A stretch of DNA of 63,942 nt from an uncultured Lachnospiraceae bacterium (GTDB lineage: Bacteria; Bacillota; Clostridia; Lachnospirales; Lachnospiraceae): the NCBI GenBank assembly GCA_910579285.1, contig CAJTTT010000012.1, positions 37,773 to 101,714 of the forward strand. Reading direction: 5' to 3'. Below are positions 8,719 through 16,704 of this stretch, piece by piece. How positions within the stretch are numbered: the stretch's first letter is position 1; every line of letters begins with the position of its first letter. A model generated the notes under the pieces. It searched no databases, had not been told where the DNA came from, and saw only the letters and a program-made list of their open reading frames with translations. The position numbers and the translations under genes were made by a program.

Positions 8719-10022
8719 GCTCCTCCATGAAATTCTCCTGTAAGCTGCCCAAAATCAATCTTTGTACCCCTTGCAATCGCTGCGGAACGGCCCTGCGGCA
8801 CGGGAACCTGCGTTCCGTCCGCCTTGATGTACGTCCAGTTATCCCCGGACAGATTTCTGATCCCCCACAGTTTCGGGTTTGCCGGATTCTGCACCACCTC
8901 ACCGACAACAGTCTCCATATCATAATTCCCTGTAATGTGATGCTGATACAATTTCGAGTTGGACATCAGCAGAACCGTATTTTTACCGATCACAATGCGG
9001 GGAGGAACGGTTACTGCTTTCTGGCATCCCCAGCAAGTGTGCGCAACACCGTTTTCTTCCTTCTGCACATCGTAAAATACCTCGCTGCCACAATTCTGAC
9101 AGTGCATCATGCCAGACATGAGATTCGCGAAAGTCTCCATCCACCTTCCCTCCGTAATCCGGCGGTTAGGCTGCCTGAGCCCTACGGTAAAAGATGTGAT
9201 AAACAGATCCCTGACCTGCTGCGGATACAGATCCCAGAAAATAAGGGCATTGTCCTGATATCCCGCAAGAGGCCGGTTGTCCTTGTTGTCCGGGTCAAAG
9301 ATAAACAGCGGATCCGTCCCATACAGCATGTTCATGGCATGAATATCCATGCACTTGATCCGCGCCTCTCTCTTACCCTCCAAAGGGTGGTTTAACATAA
9401 ACATATAAAATAACAGCACCGCCAGCGAAAAGAGATCCGTGTTCCGGGACGGTTTTTCTTTCCCAGTCACAATTTCAGGCGCCATAAAGCGTGGCGTTCC
9501 ATACACGCCGGTTTTCGCCCCGTTGTAAGAAACGTTGTCGTTATCACAGATCAGCACATCACCCGTATCGGGATCGAAAAAGACATTGCCAAAAGAAATA
9601 TCGCGATAACTGTAACCCTTTCCATGCAGCGCATGATACCCTCTGGTCAGATGATACGCCGCCCGGCAAAGACAGTAAAAGGAAGGCTCCGCCTTTCTCT
9701 TCATCATATCAACAATGCTTCTGTAATTTTTCGGGCGAAGCGGCATAATATAGCCAAAGGATTCCCCGTATGCCCGAAAGATCATATCCTGCGGCCACAG
9801 GAAAGACGCATCCGGCGGGCCGCTCTGAATCAAATTATCCAGAATTTCTTTCTGGTTTTTGGTGGCGGTATTTTTGTAATACCACTTGAGGGCATACAGC
9901 TTATTCCCGGTTTCCACAGAATATACTTCCCCCTGTCCGCCGGCGCCAAGCAGTTGTTTTACTGTATATCGGCTTCCGCTCTCGGAAGTGAGAACCGTTC
10001 CGCTCTTCAACTGTCCTTCCAT
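8715..10022 (-). CDS. Ser/Thr protein kinase with zinc ribbon and FHA-like C-terminus
   Basis: 435 residues. Kinase motifs are the Gly-rich loop GAGGQGEVY, the ATP-site Lys in YALKWY, the catalytic loop HGKGYSYRDISFGNVFF and a DFG equivalent reading CDNDN. These are TerY-P-type features and suggest an active but divergent kinase. A zinc ribbon (CQNCG...CWGCQ) and an FHA-like beta domain follow. I choose ATG 10022 (MEGQLKSGT), nine bases after GGGAG. An ATG at 10085 would add MRECPKCGHSPC, but those bases belong to a dispersed repeat (10050-10149). It heads the operon after rnfB; no separate promoter is obvious. Confidence 0.88.
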   Translation of the reverse strand: MEGQLKSGTVLTSESGSRYTVKQLLGAGGQGEVYSVETGNKLYALKWYYKNTATKNQKEILDNLIQSGPPDASFLWPQDMIFRAYGESFGYIMPLRPKNYRSIVDMMKRKAEPSFYCLCRAAYHLTRGYHALHGKGYSYRDISFGNVFFDPDTGDVLICDNDNVSYNGAKTGVYGTPRFMAPEIVTGKEKPSRNTDLFSLAVLLFYMFMLNHPLEGKREARIKCMDIHAMNMLYGTDPLFIFDPDNKDNRPLAGYQDNALIFWDLYPQQVRDLFITSFTVGLRQPNRRITEGRWMETFANLMSGMMHCQNCGSEVFYDVQKEENGVAHTCWGCQKAVTVPPRIVIGKNTVLLMSNSKLYQHHITGNYDMETVVGEVVQNPANPKLWGIRNLSGDNWTYIKADGTQVPVPQGRSAAIARGTKIDFGQLTGEFHGGA

Positions 10023-10049
10023 GATACCGTTCTCCCTGTTTTTGATTGC

Positions 10050-10149
10050 ACACGGAGAATGCCCGCACTTAGGGCATTCTCTCATGCGAAACTTAGTGCT
10101 TCTTGGCGTTTCGTCCTATGACGAAACGTCTTTAGAAGCACTTTTCGTA
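10050..10149 (-). repeat. Dispersed two-hairpin element, copy A
   Basis: On the plus strand a short hairpin (GAGAATGCCC / GGGCATTCTC) is followed by a long one with outer arms GCGAAA/TTTCGT, middle arms GTGCTTCT/AGAAGCAC and a perfect apical stem CGTTTCGTC/GACGAAACG. It lies between the rnfB stop (10153) and the kinase gene. The arms differ from other copies by paired changes. Confidence 0.85.
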
Positions 10150-10152
10150 TTT

Positions 10153-10944
10153 TTATACAATTACTTTCTTCGGACACTTTTCCTTGCATGTCCCGCACCC
10201 GGTACATTTCTCCTGATCAATAATTGCATGGAAATCCTCGATCACAATCGCGTCCGCCGGACAGTTCCTCTTACAGAGCTGGCAGGCGATACAGCCCACA
10301 TCGCAGGCTTTCATGGTCACAGGACCTTTTTCCTTTGAACTGCAGGCCACCACATGTTTGGCATCATAAGGAATCAGCTCGATCAGATGCTTCGGGCAGG
10401 CAGCCACACACTTGCCGCACGCCTTACATGCCTCCTTATCCACCACCGCTACGCCGTTTACCACATGAATGGCGTCAAACGGACATTCTTTCACACAGCT
10501 TCCGAAACCAAGACACCCGTCATTACAGGATTTCGGTCCGCCGTTGGGCACAAACGCCACCATAGCGCAATCCTCGATACCTGTGTAATCATAGTCCACG
10601 CGTGTGCGCTCCTTGTCACCGCGGCACTTCACAAATGCCGTCATGCGCACGCTCTCACCGGCCTCCACGCCCATGATCTGCGCCACCTGCGCGCCTACTT
10701 TTTCACCGCCCACAGGGCAGGCATTTGCAGGCGCCTCCCCCTTTACAATCGCAGCCGCCAGGCCGGAACATCCCGCATAGCCGCAGCCGCCGCAGTTATT
10801 TCCCGGAAGAACACCTAAAATGGCTTCCTCCCGCTCATCCACATCTACCTTAAACTTGATACCTGCCACGCCGAGGAACAGACCCACGAACAGACCTACC
10901 GCTCCCACAATTCCCGTAGCCATCAAAATTCCCGCTATGTCCAT
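10153..10944 (-). CDS. rnfB: Rnf complex subunit RnfB, polyferredoxin
   Basis: 263 residues. RnfB receives electrons from reduced ferredoxin at the membrane surface. An N-terminal transmembrane helix (GIVGAVGLFVGLFLGVAG) precedes the characteristic 4Fe-4S motif CGGCGYAGCSGL and a run of ferredoxin clusters: CLGFGSCVKECP, CKACGKCVAACP, CIACQLCKRNCP and CTGCGTCKEKCP. The start is ATG 10944 (MDIAGILMATG), behind GGGGG and 13 bases after the rnfA stop. The frame extends further upstream, but that part would overlap rnfA. Last gene of rnfCDGEAB; a hairpin repeat follows its stop. Confidence 0.96.
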   Translation of the reverse strand: MDIAGILMATGIVGAVGLFVGLFLGVAGIKFKVDVDEREEAILGVLPGNNCGGCGYAGCSGLAAAIVKGEAPANACPVGGEKVGAQVAQIMGVEAGESVRMTAFVKCRGDKERTRVDYDYTGIEDCAMVAFVPNGGPKSCNDGCLGFGSCVKECPFDAIHVVNGVAVVDKEACKACGKCVAACPKHLIELIPYDAKHVVACSSKEKGPVTMKACDVGCIACQLCKRNCPADAIVIEDFHAIIDQEKCTGCGTCKEKCPKKVIV

Positions 10945-10957
10945 ACCTTCGACCCCC

Positions 10958-11536
10958 TTAGAGTAATCCCGAAAATCCGCAGAACGCAATCGCCATCAAT
11001 CCCGCCGTCACCAGCACGATCGGCATTCCCTGGAAAGATTCCGGTATATCATTGTATGTCATCTTCTCCCGGATTCCCGCCAGAATAACAATGGAAATGG
11101 TAAAGCCCGCCGCTGTCGCAAAGCCATTGACTACCCCAGTCAGTATTCCGTAATTCTTCTGCACGTTGGTCAGCGCCACACCGAGCACCGCACAGTTGGT
11201 TGTAATCAAAGGCAGATACACGCCAAGCGATTGATACAGCCCCGGAATAAATTTCTTTAAAAACATTTCAACGAACTGCACCAGCGCCGCAATAACCAGA
11301 ATAAACACAATGGTCTGCAGATAGGCGATATCAAAGGGAAGCAGGATAAACTGATAGATCGCTCCCGCCACCGCCGAAGCCAGTGTAATGACAAAGATAA
11401 CCGCCACTCCCATGCCCGTTGCTGTCTCTGTCTTCTTGGACACGCCAAGGAAGGGACACAGCCCCAGAAACTGACTTAAAACCACATTATTTACCAGGGA
11501 GGACGCAATCAGGATCACCAATAATTCTTTAATCAT
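10958..11536 (-). CDS. rnfA: Rnf complex membrane subunit RnfA
   Basis: 192 residues, six predicted transmembrane helices, typical RnfA length. The sequence LVNNVVLSQFLGLCPFLGVSKK carries the Cys-containing half-helix that, with RnfE, coordinates an intramembrane iron-sulfur cluster. A pseudo-repeat (TTNCAVLGVALTNVQ) supplies the second Cys. The start is ATG 11536 behind a purine-rich GAGGAGG. The rnfE stop lies inside this start region (ATGATTAA, 8-nt overlap), so translation is likely coupled. Confidence 0.96.
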   Translation of the reverse strand: MIKELLVILIASSLVNNVVLSQFLGLCPFLGVSKKTETATGMGVAVIFVITLASAVAGAIYQFILLPFDIAYLQTIVFILVIAALVQFVEMFLKKFIPGLYQSLGVYLPLITTNCAVLGVALTNVQKNYGILTGVVNGFATAAGFTISIVILAGIREKMTYNDIPESFQGMPIVLVTAGLMAIAFCGFSGLL

Positions 11537-12260
11537 TCTTCTTCTCCTCCTCTCCCGCTTTCTCCTTGCTTTCGTCAATCAGACGCTTTGCACAGCCCGT
11601 ATCCGCACAGTTCATGCAGTCGCTTCCACAGCCGGACTGGATCTTTGACATATCTTTTCCTTTCCGCTCTCCGGCGATCTTCACCTTATTCTGAACCGCC
11701 GTCAAGAGCGCCAGCACGAAAAATGCACCCGGTGCCATGATAAAGATGCTCACAGGCACAAAACTTTCCGGCATCACATGCATACCGAATATCTCTCCTG
11801 CGCCCAGAAGTTCTCTCACCGCACCGATACAGGTCAGCGCCACAGAGAATCCGAGCCCCATGCCGATACCGTCAAACAGTGACGGAATCACAGGATTTTT
11901 GTAAGCATACGCCTCCGCGCGCCCAAGGATAATACAGTTTACCACGATCAGCGGAATGTAAATACCGAGCGCGTCATAGAGGAAAGGAATAAAGCCCTGC
12001 AAAAGCAGCTCCACCATCGTCACAAAAGAGGCAATAATAACGATAAACGCCGGAATCCTCACCTTATCAGGTATGATATTCCGAAGCAGGGAAATGAAGA
12101 CATTACTAAGCGCAAGCACCACCATTGTCGTAAGTCCCATACCCAGACCGTTGACCGCCGAAGTTGTCACCGCAAGCGTGGGACACATACCCAGCATCAG
12201 GACAAAGGTCGGATTCTCCTTTACAATACCGTTTACAAGACGTTCCTTTGCACTATTCAT
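11529..12260 (-). CDS. rnfE: Rnf complex membrane subunit RnfE with Cys-rich tail
   Basis: 243 residues. The first about 200 residues are a standard RnfE: NPTFVLMLGMCPTLAVTTSA and VNCIILGRAEAYAYKNP bear the conserved intramembrane Cys residues, with six helices. Unusually, a soluble C-terminal tail of about 40 residues follows, with four Cys (211, 215, 218, 223; CGSDCMNCADTGC) and a highly charged end. This could hold a metal or iron-sulfur centre. ATG 12260 follows AGGAGGT at 8 bases and overlaps the rnfG stop by eight bases (ATGAATAG). It overlaps rnfA in the same way. Confidence 0.95.
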   Translation of the reverse strand: MNSAKERLVNGIVKENPTFVLMLGMCPTLAVTTSAVNGLGMGLTTMVVLALSNVFISLLRNIIPDKVRIPAFIVIIASFVTMVELLLQGFIPFLYDALGIYIPLIVVNCIILGRAEAYAYKNPVIPSLFDGIGMGLGFSVALTCIGAVRELLGAGEIFGMHVMPESFVPVSIFIMAPGAFFVLALLTAVQNKVKIAGERKGKDMSKIQSGCGSDCMNCADTGCAKRLIDESKEKAGEEEKKND

Positions 12261-12861
12261 TTGCACTACCTCCTCCCAATACCGTCTGGAAATAGTATAA
12301 TCCAGCGTTGACTCCATTTGTCACCGCATTTGTTGTTATGGTCGCGCCGGAAATGGCGTCAATCTCATTGTCCGCCGCCGCGCCGCTCTTGCTGTAGGCA
12401 AATTTCTCCACATTTTTGCCGGCAAACTGCGGCTTCAAAACCGCCTCAGCCTGCATGCCCAGCCCCGCTGTCTCAGATATGGCAAGCAAGGAAATGCCGT
12501 TCACGGTGCCGTCCGTGCGGACACCCATCGTAAACTGGATATCTCCGCCGTAACCTTCCTTCGTGGTCACCGTGATCACATAGCCAAGCGTACTTCCCGC
12601 ACTGTCAAGGGCTGCCATCACTTCGTCCACACTCTCCTGTCCGTAGCCCTCACTGCTCCATGTGCCCTCATCCACAGCTGTAAGCTCCACCGCCTCAAAG
12701 GAAGCCGCATCTGCAAACACTTCCTGGCACGCCTCCTGCTTCGCTTTCGCTTCCTGCTCGGCAATAGGCTCTTTTGTGACCTGATAAACCAGTCCGAGAA
12801 GGAGACCTGCAATCAGCGTGATCGCCAGCAGAATCCCTGTATTTTTCATCATTTCTTTCAT
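12253..12861 (-). CDS. rnfG: Rnf complex subunit RnfG, covalent flavoprotein
   Basis: 202 residues. One N-terminal transmembrane helix (TGILLAITLIAGLLLGLVYQ) anchors an extracytoplasmic FMN-binding domain. The flavinylation motif DAISGATITT is present with Thr174 as the predicted phosphoester-linked FMN site; ApbE (28-1077) would perform the attachment. Other family features are the YGGDIQFTMGV strand and ETAGLGMQA. It overlaps rnfD by four bases and rnfE by eight, in line with one polycistronic message. Confidence 0.96.
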   Translation of the reverse strand: MKEMMKNTGILLAITLIAGLLLGLVYQVTKEPIAEQEAKAKQEACQEVFADAASFEAVELTAVDEGTWSSEGYGQESVDEVMAALDSAGSTLGYVITVTTKEGYGGDIQFTMGVRTDGTVNGISLLAISETAGLGMQAEAVLKPQFAGKNVEKFAYSKSGAAADNEIDAISGATITTNAVTNGVNAGLYYFQTVLGGGSANE

Positions 12862-13790
12862 GCCTTCTCTCCTCCTTTACCAAATGCTTTCGGAAGAGTG
12901 ACTTTCTCAATCAGCGGCACCAGAAGGTTGCCGATAATGATCGCATAAGACACTCCCTCCGCGGAGGGGCCGAAAATACGGAAAATTCCGGTCAGAACGC
13001 CCAGCAAAAAGCCGAACACATACTGTCCCCGTTTCGTGATCGGTCTGGTCACATAGTCCGTCGCCATAAAGAACGCGCCAAGCATCAGACCGCCGCCGGA
13101 AAGATGGGCGGATATGTACGGCCAGTTAAAGCCCCGGCCTCCGAAAAGGCTCACAAAAACTGCAAGCGTCACAATGTAAGTGCCTGGAATCCGCAGATCA
13201 ATGATTCCGAACAGAATCAGAATACACGCCCCGATCACAATGGCGATCATGGACGTCTCACCGATGGTACCCGCCGTGCGCCCGATCACCATATCCAGAA
13301 TATTAACGGATTCCCCGCTCTTTAATGCGGCGAGGGGCGTTGCCCCCGTGTATGCATCACAGTCAAAATTCGTCATTATGGACGTAAAGGAAATCAACAG
13401 GAAACACCTCGCGCCGAGCGCCGGGTTCATAAAGTTCTGCCCAAGACCGCCAAACAGCATTTTGACTACCAGAATGGCGAACACGCCGCCCACTGCGCCG
13501 ATCCACCACGGTGCGGACACCGGCAGGTTTAACGCCAGAAGCAGCCCTGTCACCACCGCGGAGTAATCTCCTATTGTCACTTTTTTCTTACAGATCTTTT
13601 CAAACAAAAATTCCGTCGCCACCGTGGAAGCCACTGTCACAAGAATCAGCAGCAGTGCCTTAGGCCCGAAATTGTAAATGCCAAATCCAGCCGCCGGAAG
13701 AAGGGCGATCACCACGGTCAGCATAATACTGCTTGTGGTGGACTTCGATCTGACATGAGGGTTGGATGACACTTTCATTAATTCACTCAT
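12858..13790 (-). CDS. rnfD: Rnf complex membrane subunit RnfD, covalent flavoprotein
   Basis: 310 residues, polytopic. The N-terminal SSNPHVRSKSTTSSIM is diagnostic for RnfD/NqrB. The flavinylation motif DAYTGATPLAALK places covalent FMN on Thr151, again a target for ApbE. Several helices and GPSAEGVSYAIIIGNLLVPLIE at the end match the family. RnfD is a membrane core subunit through which electrons and, by inference, Na+ or H+ pass. The stop overlaps rnfG (ATGA); the gap to rnfC is 84 bases. Confidence 0.96.
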   Translation of the reverse strand: MSELMKVSSNPHVRSKSTTSSIMLTVVIALLPAAGFGIYNFGPKALLLILVTVASTVATEFLFEKICKKKVTIGDYSAVVTGLLLALNLPVSAPWWIGAVGGVFAILVVKMLFGGLGQNFMNPALGARCFLLISFTSIMTNFDCDAYTGATPLAALKSGESVNILDMVIGRTAGTIGETSMIAIVIGACILILFGIIDLRIPGTYIVTLAVFVSLFGGRGFNWPYISAHLSGGGLMLGAFFMATDYVTRPITKRGQYVFGFLLGVLTGIFRIFGPSAEGVSYAIIIGNLLVPLIEKVTLPKAFGKGGEKA

Positions 13791-13874
13791 CTCTTCAGTC
13801 TATGCTCCTTTCTTCGGAACTTTTCTGTTCCGAAAAAGATTCTATTTCAGTCTTACATCACTTTCTTATTTTCA

Positions 13875-15191
13875 CTATTTCTTCTTCTTTGCAAGCTGCA
13901 TTTTGCGCATGGACTTGATGGTCTGCGTAAGCGGTCTCTTCGCCGGACACACAAAACTGCAGCAGCCGCACTCGCAGCACTCCATGCCTTCATGGGAAAG
14001 AAACGCTTCCTCATCATAGTGCTCCGCATAATCTGCCAGAAGCCTTGGAACCACGCGCCCAGGACATACCTCCACGCATCGGCCGCAGTTGATGCAGGCG
14101 GAAGGCTCCATGCGGGACACCTCATCCTCCGTGAGACACAAAAGGGCGGAAGCCGTCTTGGTCGTCGGCACATCCAGTCCAAAGAGGGCAAATCCCATCA
14201 TCGGGCCGCCGGATACGATTTTAACAGGCTCCTGCTTAAAGCCGCCCGCTTCCTCCACCAGTTCATGGTAATTTGTGCCGATCCGCACAATAAAGTTACG
14301 CGGGTCTGCGATGGCATCCCCGGTCACTGTGACAATACGGTTCATCAAAGGTTTTCCCTCGATCACCGCATGGTAAATTGCAACCACTGTATCCACATTG
14401 TTCACCACACAGCCTGCATCTGCAGGAAGCATGGAAGAATTGATGGCTCTTCCTGTGGCCGCATAGATAATCTGCCGCTCCGCGCCCTGCGGATACTTGG
14501 TCTTAAGCGCCTTTACGCTGATGCGCGGCTCGTCCTTTGTGAGATTTTTCAAAAGTTCTATACAGTCCGGCTTGTTGTCCTCCACCGCCAAAATACCCCT
14601 GGCATTCTCAAACAGCTTCAGGGAAACTTTTAACCCTCCCACCAGCTTCTCCGGCTCCTCCAGCATCCTGCGGTAATCGGATGTCAGATAAGGCTCACAC
14701 TCCGCACAGTTTGCAATCACTATGTCAATCTTCTCCGGCTCCTTGGGAGAAAGCTTGATAAAAGTAGGAAAGCCCGCACCGCCCATGCCGACGATACCTG
14801 CCTCCTTCACGCACTCGATAATCTCCTCTCTTGTCATCTCCTCGAGAGGTTTCCGTTTCGGATACTCCACTTCCTCGTAAAGTCCGTCATTTTCGATGAT
14901 GATGCTCATCACGCTGTCACCCGTGACCACACGTCTCGGCTCAATCGCTTTCACCGTACCCGATACCGTGGCATAAATAGGCGCGGAAACAAAGCCGCCC
15001 GCCTCCGCAATCTTCTGCCCCGTCAAAACCCTGTCACCCTTCTCCACAATAGGTTTTGCAGGCGCGCCGATATGCTGGGACAACGGGTAAACCAGATCTC
15101 CCTTTGGCAGCACCGCCTTGATGGGCTTATCCTTTGACAGATCCTTTCCGTCGTAGGGATGTATGCCGCCGTTAAATGTTAATTTAGCCAT
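13875..15191 (-). CDS. rnfC: Rnf complex subunit RnfC, NADH-binding iron-sulfur flavoprotein
   Basis: 438 residues. RnfC carries the NADH site and two 4Fe-4S clusters at the cytoplasmic side. Motifs seen are GGIHPYDGKDLS at the start, the Rossmann-like GIVGMGGAGFPTFIK, the NCAECEPYLTSDYR region, and the clusters CINCGRCVEVCPGR and CCECGCCSFVCPAKRPL. Start ATG 15191 (MAKLTFNGGIHP) is the conserved N-terminus; AGGAG is 13 bases upstream. First gene of the rnf operon, with a TATAAT box at 15249-15254. RnfC here lacks the long Ala/Lys-rich C-terminal tail of proteobacterial homologues, as usual for Clostridia. Confidence 0.96.
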   Translation of the reverse strand: MAKLTFNGGIHPYDGKDLSKDKPIKAVLPKGDLVYPLSQHIGAPAKPIVEKGDRVLTGQKIAEAGGFVSAPIYATVSGTVKAIEPRRVVTGDSVMSIIIENDGLYEEVEYPKRKPLEEMTREEIIECVKEAGIVGMGGAGFPTFIKLSPKEPEKIDIVIANCAECEPYLTSDYRRMLEEPEKLVGGLKVSLKLFENARGILAVEDNKPDCIELLKNLTKDEPRISVKALKTKYPQGAERQIIYAATGRAINSSMLPADAGCVVNNVDTVVAIYHAVIEGKPLMNRIVTVTGDAIADPRNFIVRIGTNYHELVEEAGGFKQEPVKIVSGGPMMGFALFGLDVPTTKTASALLCLTEDEVSRMEPSACINCGRCVEVCPGRVVPRLLADYAEHYDEEAFLSHEGMECCECGCCSFVCPAKRPLTQTIKSMRKMQLAKKKK

Positions 15192-15248
15192 ACCTGTAAC
15201 CCTGCTCCTTTCACATTCAGTCCACACCTTAGATCCGATGGAACCGCT

Positions 15249-15278
15249 ATTATAAATATACTATTTTTCGACGAAAAA
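15249..15278 (-). promoter_or_regulatory. Putative rnf promoter with palindrome
   Basis: On the minus strand TATAAT (15249-15254) is a good -10 box 58 bases upstream of rnfC. A 15-bp palindrome TTTTTCG-A-CGAAAAA (15264-15278) occupies the -35 region, where no TTGACA-like box is seen. It could be an operator or activator site. Confidence 0.45.
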
Positions 15279-15335
15279 AACTACTGCTAATTCAAAAAAT
15301 ATGTTAAGATATACGCGAAAGCAATGAGCAGTGCG

Positions 15336-15395
15336 CATCCATCGGCATAATTGTAACGGGGAGCTTGCTCACCGAGACAATTGTGTTGATGGATG
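15336..15395. repeat. Long imperfect inverted repeat in the rnfC-yprB intergenic region
   Basis: CATCCATC (15336-15343) pairs with GATGGATG (15388-15395), with further pairing of ATAATTGT with ACAATTGT inside and a small GAGCTTGCTC hairpin at the tip. The 329-bp region between rnfC and the nuclease gene contains no gene; it holds the rnf promoter, this structure and the tandem repeat that follows. Confidence 0.55.
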
Positions 15396-15401
15396 TATAG
15401 G

Positions 15402-15500
15402 GCGAAGCCCGCGAACGAGGAAAACCGAAGGTTTTTCGAGTGTGCACTGCGAAGCACGCGAACAAAGAAAACCGAAGGTTTTTCGAGTGTGCACTGCGAA
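15402..15500. repeat. Two tandem 47-bp repeats
   Basis: Unit 1 is 15402-15448 and unit 2 is 15449-15495, with a further GCGAA at 15496-15500. The units differ at only three positions. Each contains the small palindrome AAAACCGAAGGTTTT. They lie just upstream of the nuclease ribosome binding site and so would be in its 5' leader. Confidence 0.8.
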
Positions 15501-15520
15501 TACCTACTTGGAGGAAATTT

Positions 15521-16624
15521 ATGCAAATCGTAAATCAAACACTGGAATCTCTCAAAATCAGTTATCCTTTAGAGCGCACCGCTCCTCTGGATCAATTTCT
15601 GTTTATAGATATTGAAACCACAGGTTTCACCGCAAAAAGCTCCTCCCTCTATCTGATCGGGGCTGCTTTCCTTGCGGACGGGAACTGGCAGATCCGGCAG
15701 TGGTTCTGTGAAAATCCCATAGAGGAAGCTGCCTTGCTGAACGCCTTTTTCGACTTTGCGTCCTCCTTCACACATCTGGTGCACTTCAACGGCAATAATT
15801 TTGACCTGCCGTACCTGATGCAGAAATGTGAGCAGCATAAACTTCCTCACAGTTTCGACAGCTTTGACGGGATTGATCTGTATAGACGCATTTCTCCCTA
15901 CAAGGCGTTTCTGCACGTTCCCAACTGTAAGCAGAAAACGCTGGAAACGCTTCTTGGCATTTCCCGGGAAGACCGCTTTCACGGCGGGGAATTGATTGAA
16001 GTGTACAAAACGTATGTGGAGACGCTTTCCGCTGATGCCCGCACTCTGCTGCTTCTCCATAACAGCGCCGATATCCAGGGGATGCTGCAGCTTCTCCCCC
16101 TTCTGGCATTTTATGATCTTTTCAATGGGAATATCCACGCGAAAAAAGTGCAGGCAAACAGCTATATTGACTATCATGGTCAAGAAAGGCAGGAGCTGCT
16201 GATGAAACTGGCGCTGCCCTCCCCCCTTCCCTTTTCCCTCTCCAATCTGGCAAACGGCTGTTATTTCAGCGGCGAAAAGGATGAGGGTATTCTGAAAGTG
16301 CCGCTCTACGAGGAAGAAATGAAGTATTTCTATGCCAGCTATAAAGACTACTATTATCTGCCGGAGGAAGATATTGCCCTCCACAAATCCGTCTCCTCCT
16401 TTGTAGATCCGGCGCACCGCACCCAGGCCACAGCCGCCACATGCTACACACGGAAATACGGACTCTTTCTCCCGCAATGGGATATTGTGGCAGAGCCTTT
16501 CTTCAAACGGGATTATAAGAGCCACGATCTCTTCTTTGAACTCACCGATGAGCGCAAAACAGACCGAACGCTTTTCTCCCGTTACGCACAGCATCTGCTT
16601 GAAAAGATGGCCAAGACATACTGA
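15521..16624 (+). CDS. RNase H-like exonuclease domain protein, YprB family
   Basis: 367 residues. The exonuclease-like domain begins with FIDIETTGFTAKSS (DEDD motif I), continues with FNGNNFDLPYLMQ (motif II) and later HNSADIQGM, the order expected for YprB-type ribonuclease H-like proteins. A C-terminal domain of about 150 residues lacks recognised motifs. ATG 15521 is chosen because GGAGG lies seven bases upstream; the longer open frame to 15440 would translate the 47-bp repeat. It is one of the few plus-strand genes. Substrate unproved; a role in nucleic acid processing is inferred. Confidence 0.85.
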   Translation: MQIVNQTLESLKISYPLERTAPLDQFLFIDIETTGFTAKSSSLYLIGAAFLADGNWQIRQWFCENPIEEAALLNAFFDFASSFTHLVHFNGNNFDLPYLMQKCEQHKLPHSFDSFDGIDLYRRISPYKAFLHVPNCKQKTLETLLGISREDRFHGGELIEVYKTYVETLSADARTLLLLHNSADIQGMLQLLPLLAFYDLFNGNIHAKKVQANSYIDYHGQERQELLMKLALPSPLPFSLSNLANGCYFSGEKDEGILKVPLYEEEMKYFYASYKDYYYLPEEDIALHKSVSSFVDPAHRTQATAATCYTRKYGLFLPQWDIVAEPFFKRDYKSHDLFFELTDERKTDRTLFSRYAQHLLEKMAKTY

Positions 16625-16661
16625 ATCTCAGACTTGCTAATAAAAATTTGGACATAACAAG

Positions 16662-16683
16662 GGGCAGCGACAAATCGCTGCCC
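16662..16683. terminator. Hairpin between convergent yprB-like and cheR genes
   Basis: GGGCAGCGA (16662-16670) pairs with TCGCTGCCC (16675-16683) around a 4-base loop. It follows the plus-strand nuclease gene and could also serve the minus strand. T-runs are poor on both sides, so intrinsic termination is only probable. Confidence 0.55.
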
Positions 16684-16704
16684 ACTTCAATTTATAAACT
16701 CAAT

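Noticed and set aside
10050..10149. Simple rho-independent terminator after rnfB
   Set aside because: No T-run follows the hairpins, and the same two-hairpin unit recurs elsewhere in the window, so a dispersed element is the better description.
15402..15500. CRISPR-like array
   Set aside because: Two adjoining 47-bp units without spacers and no cas genes; a plain tandem duplication.
15569..16594. Minus-strand open frame of 341 codons
   Set aside because: Antisense to the YprB-like nuclease, whose DEDD motifs and ribosome binding site are clear.
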